Source: Actinomycetes bacterium
GTDB taxonomy: Bacteria > Actinomycetota > Actinomycetes > Propionibacteriales > Propionibacteriaceae
Assembly: GCA_029778515.1 (NCBI GenBank)
Contig: JAKOQD010000198.1
Location: forward strand, 1-16,334
Direction of reading: 5' to 3'
Length of the DNA stretch: 16,334 bases
The notes under the pieces were generated by a model that was given only the letters and a program-made list of their open reading frames with translations, made no database searches and was not told the DNA's origin. Of this stretch, positions 13,732-16,334 are shown in pieces. Position numbers and translations under genes: made by a program. Within the stretch, counting starts at the first letter, position 1. The number at the start of each line of letters is the position of its first letter.

Positions 13732-14232
13732 TCAGCTGGCCCGACGTTTGCGGGCTGCCCGCAGGGCTTCGCTGTAGTCGGGAACCACGTCGTAGAGCCC
13801 CGCCTCTACCGCGTCGGCGGTCATCTGATCGAGCGTGACGCGGCGCTCTTGGCGCTTGCGAACCTGGTAGGCCAGGACGTCGCTGAGCCGCACCCTGCGA
13901 TGCCGGCCGGCCGCTGGCCGCTCGTAGGAGATCTCGCCCTGTTCGAGCAGCTTCACGAGGGTCGGTCGGCTGATGCCCAGGAAGTCCGCTGCCTCCTGCG
14001 TGGTGAGCCGCTGATCAAGGGGGGCGACTGTGATCGCCTTACCCGCTCGCATCGACTCCACCACCTTCACCAGCACTTGGTAGGCCTCAATCGGCAGCGG
14101 CACTGTCTGGCCGTCGGGCCCCAGCAGCGCGGCCGGCTCGGTGACGTGCGCGAGGAAGCGAGAGAGGTCGAGCATCGCCTCCATGTCCGCCGGTGGCAGG
14201 ACAGTCGTCGCGTCTGTCGTCTGGGTGCTCAT
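13732..14232 (-). CDS. Excisionase-type HTH protein, probable antitoxin
   Basis: The 166-residue product has a helix-turn-helix of the excisionase/MerR-like type at about residues 76-128: RLTTQEAADFLGISRPTLVKLLEQGEISYERPAAGRHRRVRLSDVLAY. The N-terminal 70 residues (VLPPADMEAMLDLSRFLAHV and a loop with PIEAYQVLVKVV) and the charged C-terminus (YSEALRAARKRRAS) probably contact the PIN partner, as in related pairs. It would bind its own promoter and hold the toxin inactive. ATG 14232 is chosen over the upstream ATG at 14400 because TACACT lies exactly 6 bases before it and no ribosome-binding site is present. The gene ends three bases before the toxin start. Confidence 0.85.
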   Translation of the reverse strand: MSTQTTDATTVLPPADMEAMLDLSRFLAHVTEPAALLGPDGQTVPLPIEAYQVLVKVVESMRAGKAITVAPLDQRLTTQEAADFLGISRPTLVKLLEQGEISYERPAAGRHRRVRLSDVLAYQVRKRQERRVTLDQMTADAVEAGLYDVVPDYSEALRAARKRRAS

Positions 14233-14238
14233 GTTCCC

Positions 14239-14265
14239 AGTGTAGACACATTCGAAAAATCCGAA
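14239..14265 (-). promoter_or_regulatory. Leaderless promoter and candidate operator of the TA pair
   Basis: TACACT (minus strand, 14244-14239) lies six bases before ATG 14232. Just upstream, TTCG (14251-14254) and CGAA (14262-14265) form an inverted repeat around seven AT-rich bases. CGAAA also occurs twice as a direct repeat. The repeat sits between the -10 box and the -35 region, where binding of the HTH antitoxin would block transcription. Autoregulation is inferred from TA systems in general. Confidence 0.45.
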
Positions 14266-14499
14266 AGCTCTCTTGTTGCTCCCCTTACGGACCCTCTGCC
14301 CAAGGAACCACCTGAAACCGATGAGATCGCCCACCGCCGCCGCGAACTGCAACAGCAACGTGCAGCGCCAAGGCCACTCGGACAGCCACACCCGGTGCAA
14401 ACCGCCGCACGATGTGCATTGCCGGACCTATTCGTTGGCACGAAACTCACCGGGCGCGACGGGGGTGGACCCTCGCGACCAGATTGGCATCATTGGCTC

Positions 14500-14538
14500 A
14501 TGGCGATGACCCTGCGGCTGAACCCCGACGACGAGTAA
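14500..14538 (+). pseudogene. Possible N-terminal scrap of a ribbon-helix-helix antitoxin
   Basis: ATG 14500 opens a 12-codon frame, MAMTLRLNPDDE, and then TAA. MAMTLRL followed by an acidic turn is the typical start of actinobacterial ribbon-helix-helix antitoxins (the DNA-binding beta strand). Nothing of the two helices is present. The terminator of tRNA-Ile begins directly behind the stop. The match is short, so this is only a suggestion. Confidence 0.25.
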
Positions 14539-14583
14539 AAAGCGGAGAGCCCGAACCACCGTTGACTAAGTGATTCGGGCTCT
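14537..14583 (-). terminator. Rho-independent terminator of tRNA-Ile
   Basis: On the minus strand AGAGCCCGAATCAC pairs with GTGGTTCGGGCTCT (14 bp with one G-U pair) around a 10-base loop, followed by CCGC and five T residues. It starts 10 bases after the tRNA. This is a textbook intrinsic terminator for the gyrA-side transcript or the tRNA. Confidence 0.9.
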
Positions 14584-14592
14584 GACTACGGG

Positions 14593-14666
14593 TGGGCCTA
14601 ACTGGACTTGAACCAGTGACCTCTGCCTTATCAGGGCAGCGCTCTAACCGTCTGAGCTATAGGCCC
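14593..14666 (-). tRNA. tRNA-Ile (GAU anticodon)
   Basis: The minus strand folds into a 74-base cloverleaf. The acceptor stem pairs GGGCCTA with TAGGCCC and is followed by discriminator A; the 3' CCA is not encoded. The D arm is TAGCTCAG…GAGC, the anticodon loop reads CTGATAA with GAT, and the T arm contains GGTTCAAGTCC. Position after gyrA and the DUF3566 gene is usual for actinobacteria. A small hairpin (TGCGT-GCA-ACGCA) lies just upstream in the leader. In many relatives a tRNA-Ala follows directly; here a terminator does. Confidence 0.97.
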
Positions 14667-14689
14667 GCCTGCGTTGCACGCAAGGCAGA

Positions 14690-14719
14690 ACGTTACCTGA
14701 GTCGTGGCGTCCAGGCCAA
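14690..14719 (-). promoter_or_regulatory. Possible promoter of tRNA-Ile
   Basis: On the minus strand TTGGCC (14719-14714) is followed by 18 bases and TAACGT (14695-14690). Transcription would start about 17 bases before the tRNA. Spacing and boxes are acceptable but not strong; read-through from the DUF3566 gene is an alternative. Confidence 0.35.
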
Positions 14720-14913
14720 ACTGAGGGCGGACGGGGGCGCTTGCAGGACAAAATGCGCTGAGCTTGCGCGGGACGCGCGCTGAAAGCCGATATCGAGCAT
14801 CGACAGTGCGTTTTGTGGCAAATGGGTCTCGACAAGCTCGACCAGCCGTGCGGGAACCCTTCGACCGGCCCCGGAGAGGCTCGGGCACGTGGCTGGCTCG
14901 GAGAACGTCAGCC

Positions 14914-15639
14914 TCAGTCTTCAGCCAGCGTCAACTCCAGGCCGCCCAGGACGTTCGCGCTGAGGTTGTAGAGGAACGCGAACAGCGTGCCCAGCGCGGT
15001 CGAGATCACCACGTTCACCACGGCCAGCAACGCGGCGATGCCGAGCACCTTGTTGGTGTTCACGTAGTCCTCGATGCGGAACGTGGTCGTATTGCTCGGG
15101 TTCTGGATGATGTTCAGGATCTGCGCGTTGATCGCCTCGAACAGGCCCGACTGCACGATCACCGTCCACAGCAGCCAGGTGGCCACCCAGAACATGATCC
15201 CGAACGCGATCGAGAACATGAACGACGTCTTCATCACCGACCAGGGATCCAACCGCGACAACCGCAGTCGCGCCTTTCGCGTGCGCCGTAGTCCAGTCTT
15301 CTTCGGCTTCGGTGCGGACACGGGAACTGCAGCCGCAGCGGCCGGAACCGGTGGGACCGGAGCAACCGCTACCGCCGCAGGAACCGGCGGCACTGGCGCG
15401 GTCACCGCCATCGAAGGCAGCGCCGGGGCGCCGTCACCGAGCGGATCGACCGGCTCATCCGGCCGGTCGGCCGGCGCGACGAAGGTCGGCTGCGAGTCAA
15501 CGTCGGTGATCTTCGGCATCCGGACGACCGTGTCGCTCAGGCCGTCCTCGGACACCGTCCAGCCCTCCACGCTCCACTCGGACCCATTCGTCGCCGCGGG
15601 ACCCGCGTATGGGTCAGCAGTGCCTTTGCGGTCAGTCAC
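14914..15639 (-). CDS. DUF3566 membrane protein downstream of gyrA
   Basis: The 241-residue product has a long disordered N-terminal half rich in Pro, Ala and Val with two copies of APVPPVPAA (about 81-103). The C-terminal DUF3566 domain (about 122-238) follows. The domain opens with a basic stretch ([20 protein letters not shown]), has membrane helices at about 137-162 and 197-224, and ends in [20 protein letters not shown]. Its function is unknown to me. The gene follows gyrA in most actinobacteria, for example Rv0007 in Mycobacterium tuberculosis. The start is GTG 15639, overlapping the gyrA stop by 8 bases, with GAGGAG 4 bases ahead. Translational coupling is therefore likely. Confidence 0.92.
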   Translation of the reverse strand: MTDRKGTADPYAGPAATNGSEWSVEGWTVSEDGLSDTVVRMPKITDVDSQPTFVAPADRPDEPVDPLGDGAPALPSMAVTAPVPPVPAAVAVAPVPPVPAAAAAVPVSAPKPKKTGLRRTRKARLRLSRLDPWSVMKTSFMFSIAFGIMFWVATWLLWTVIVQSGLFEAINAQILNIIQNPSNTTTFRIEDYVNTNKVLGIAALLAVVNVVISTALGTLFAFLYNLSANVLGGLELTLAED

Positions 15640-16334
15640 CAGGCTCCTCCTCGGACGTCGTCGGGTCGGCAGTGGTCGCTACCTCGGGCTCCTGAGTTTC
15701 AACGGTACCCTCCAAAGCCACCTCTTCGACAACCGCAGTGTGCTCATCGTCGTCCGCGGCGCTTTCCGGATTGAGCGCGATCACCGAAACCGCGTCGTCA
15801 TCGGCGACGCCTACGAACTTCACGCCCATCGTGTCCCGGCCCTTGGCCGCCACCTCGGCAACCGCCGAGCGCGTGATCTGGCCGCTCACCTTGATCGCGA
15901 TCACCTCGTCCGACTCCTGCACCACCAGGCCGCCCACCAGCGATCCGCGGTCCTCGTTCAGCTTCATGGCCTTGATCCCCAGACCACCCCGGCCTTGCTG
16001 GCGGTACTCGCTCACCGCCGTCCGCTTCGCGAAACCGCCGTCGGTCACGGTGAACACGTAGCGATCGTCCTCGGGCATGTCCGCCCCGATCACCGACATG
16101 CTCAACAGCGCATCCCCCGGACGGAACTTCATCCCGGTCACCCCGGACGTCGCCCTCCCCATCGGACGCAACTGCTCGTCGTCGGCCGCGAACCGGATCG
16201 CCTGGCCCTTCTTCGACACCAACAGCACATCGTCGACCGGCGAACACAGCGAGGCACCGATCAGCTCGTCGTCCGCGTCGCGGAAGTTAATCGCGATCAC
16301 GCCGGCCTGCCGCGGCGAGTCGTACGCCCGCAGC
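15632..16334 (-). CDS. gyrA: DNA gyrase subunit A, C-terminal part
   Basis: This is the 3' part of gyrA; the gene continues beyond the right edge. About 233 residues of the C-terminal beta-pinwheel domain are visible, which wraps DNA and gives gyrase its negative supercoiling. The blade repeats show [35 protein letters not shown], then [29 protein letters not shown] and later [31 protein letters not shown]. These are characteristic GyrA repeats. The protein ends with an acidic tail of about 50 residues (ending EEEPGD), often found in actinobacterial GyrA and thought to tune DNA wrapping in some species. ParC is the alternative, but the following DUF3566 gene and tRNA-Ile point to gyrA. Confidence 0.97.
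   Translation of the reverse strand, partial: LRAYDSPRQAGVIAINFRDADDELIGASLCSPVDDVLLVSKKGQAIRFAADDEQLRPMGRATSGVTGMKFRPGDALLSMSVIGADMPEDDRYVFTVTDGGFAKRTAVSEYRQQGRGGLGIKAMKLNEDRGSLVGGLVVQESDEVIAIKVSGQITRSAVAEVAAKGRDTMGVKFVGVADDDAVSVIALNPESAADDDEHTAVVEEVALEGTVETQEPEVATTADPTTSEEEPGD

Noticed and set aside
14592..14783. Plus-strand open frame beginning MGLTGLEPVTSALSG
   Set aside because: It is the antisense translation of tRNA-Ile, a well-known false protein prediction.

Overview
The window is high-GC DNA with the gene set of an actinobacterium. The clearest sign is the right end: gyrA, then a DUF3566 membrane protein, then tRNA-Ile, all on the minus strand. This is the usual actinobacterial order just downstream of dnaA/gyrB, so the window probably lies close to the chromosome origin. 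Several details fit Propionibacteriales (the Ig-like repeat protein, the mycobacterial-type Dps, the cobT-cobS pair), but I cannot fix the genus from sequence alone.

Layout. 1-1186: end of a cobalamin operon on the minus strand (cobT, then the start of cobS). 1289-2909: a DUF456 membrane protein and a Dps ferritin on plus, then a tandem-ACT (GcvR-like) protein on minus. 3000-5122: a two-gene plus-strand unit of a small four-helix membrane protein (DUF6394-like) and a two-helix potassium channel with cytoplasmic TrkA/RCK domains. 5350-6291: an AEC-type transporter, preceded by a short relic of a SWEET-like gene. 6460-7807: a graveyard holding a ROK-family pseudogene with several frameshifts, the 3' end of an IS481-like element with three tandem terminal repeats, and a lower-GC C-terminal scrap resembling a type I restriction-related endonuclease. 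7866-9555: an intact seven-helix SWEET-like protein, a YciI-family gene whose natural start codon reads ACG, and a frameshifted cupin gene. 9813-11345: a CPBP membrane protein, a TetR regulator and a frameshifted small LuxR-type regulator. 11634-12194: a truncated Ig-like (Big2) protein. 12601-12936: a thioredoxin. 13156-14232: a toxin-antitoxin-like pair (PIN domain plus excisionase-type HTH). 14500-16334: a possible scrap of a ribbon-helix-helix antitoxin, a terminator, tRNA-Ile, the DUF3566 gene and the 3' part of gyrA.

Themes. Housekeeping blocks (cobalamin, potassium channel, gyrA) flank a stretch of about 6.5-12.2 kb where genes are visibly decaying by frameshift, truncation and transposon activity. 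Several intact genes lack a Shine-Dalgarno sequence. Instead they carry a TANNNT -10 box 6-7 bases before the start codon, which points to leaderless mRNAs. The most promising candidates for new biology are the DUF6394-like/potassium channel pair, the PIN/HTH module next to the tRNA, and the possible ACG-initiated YciI gene.
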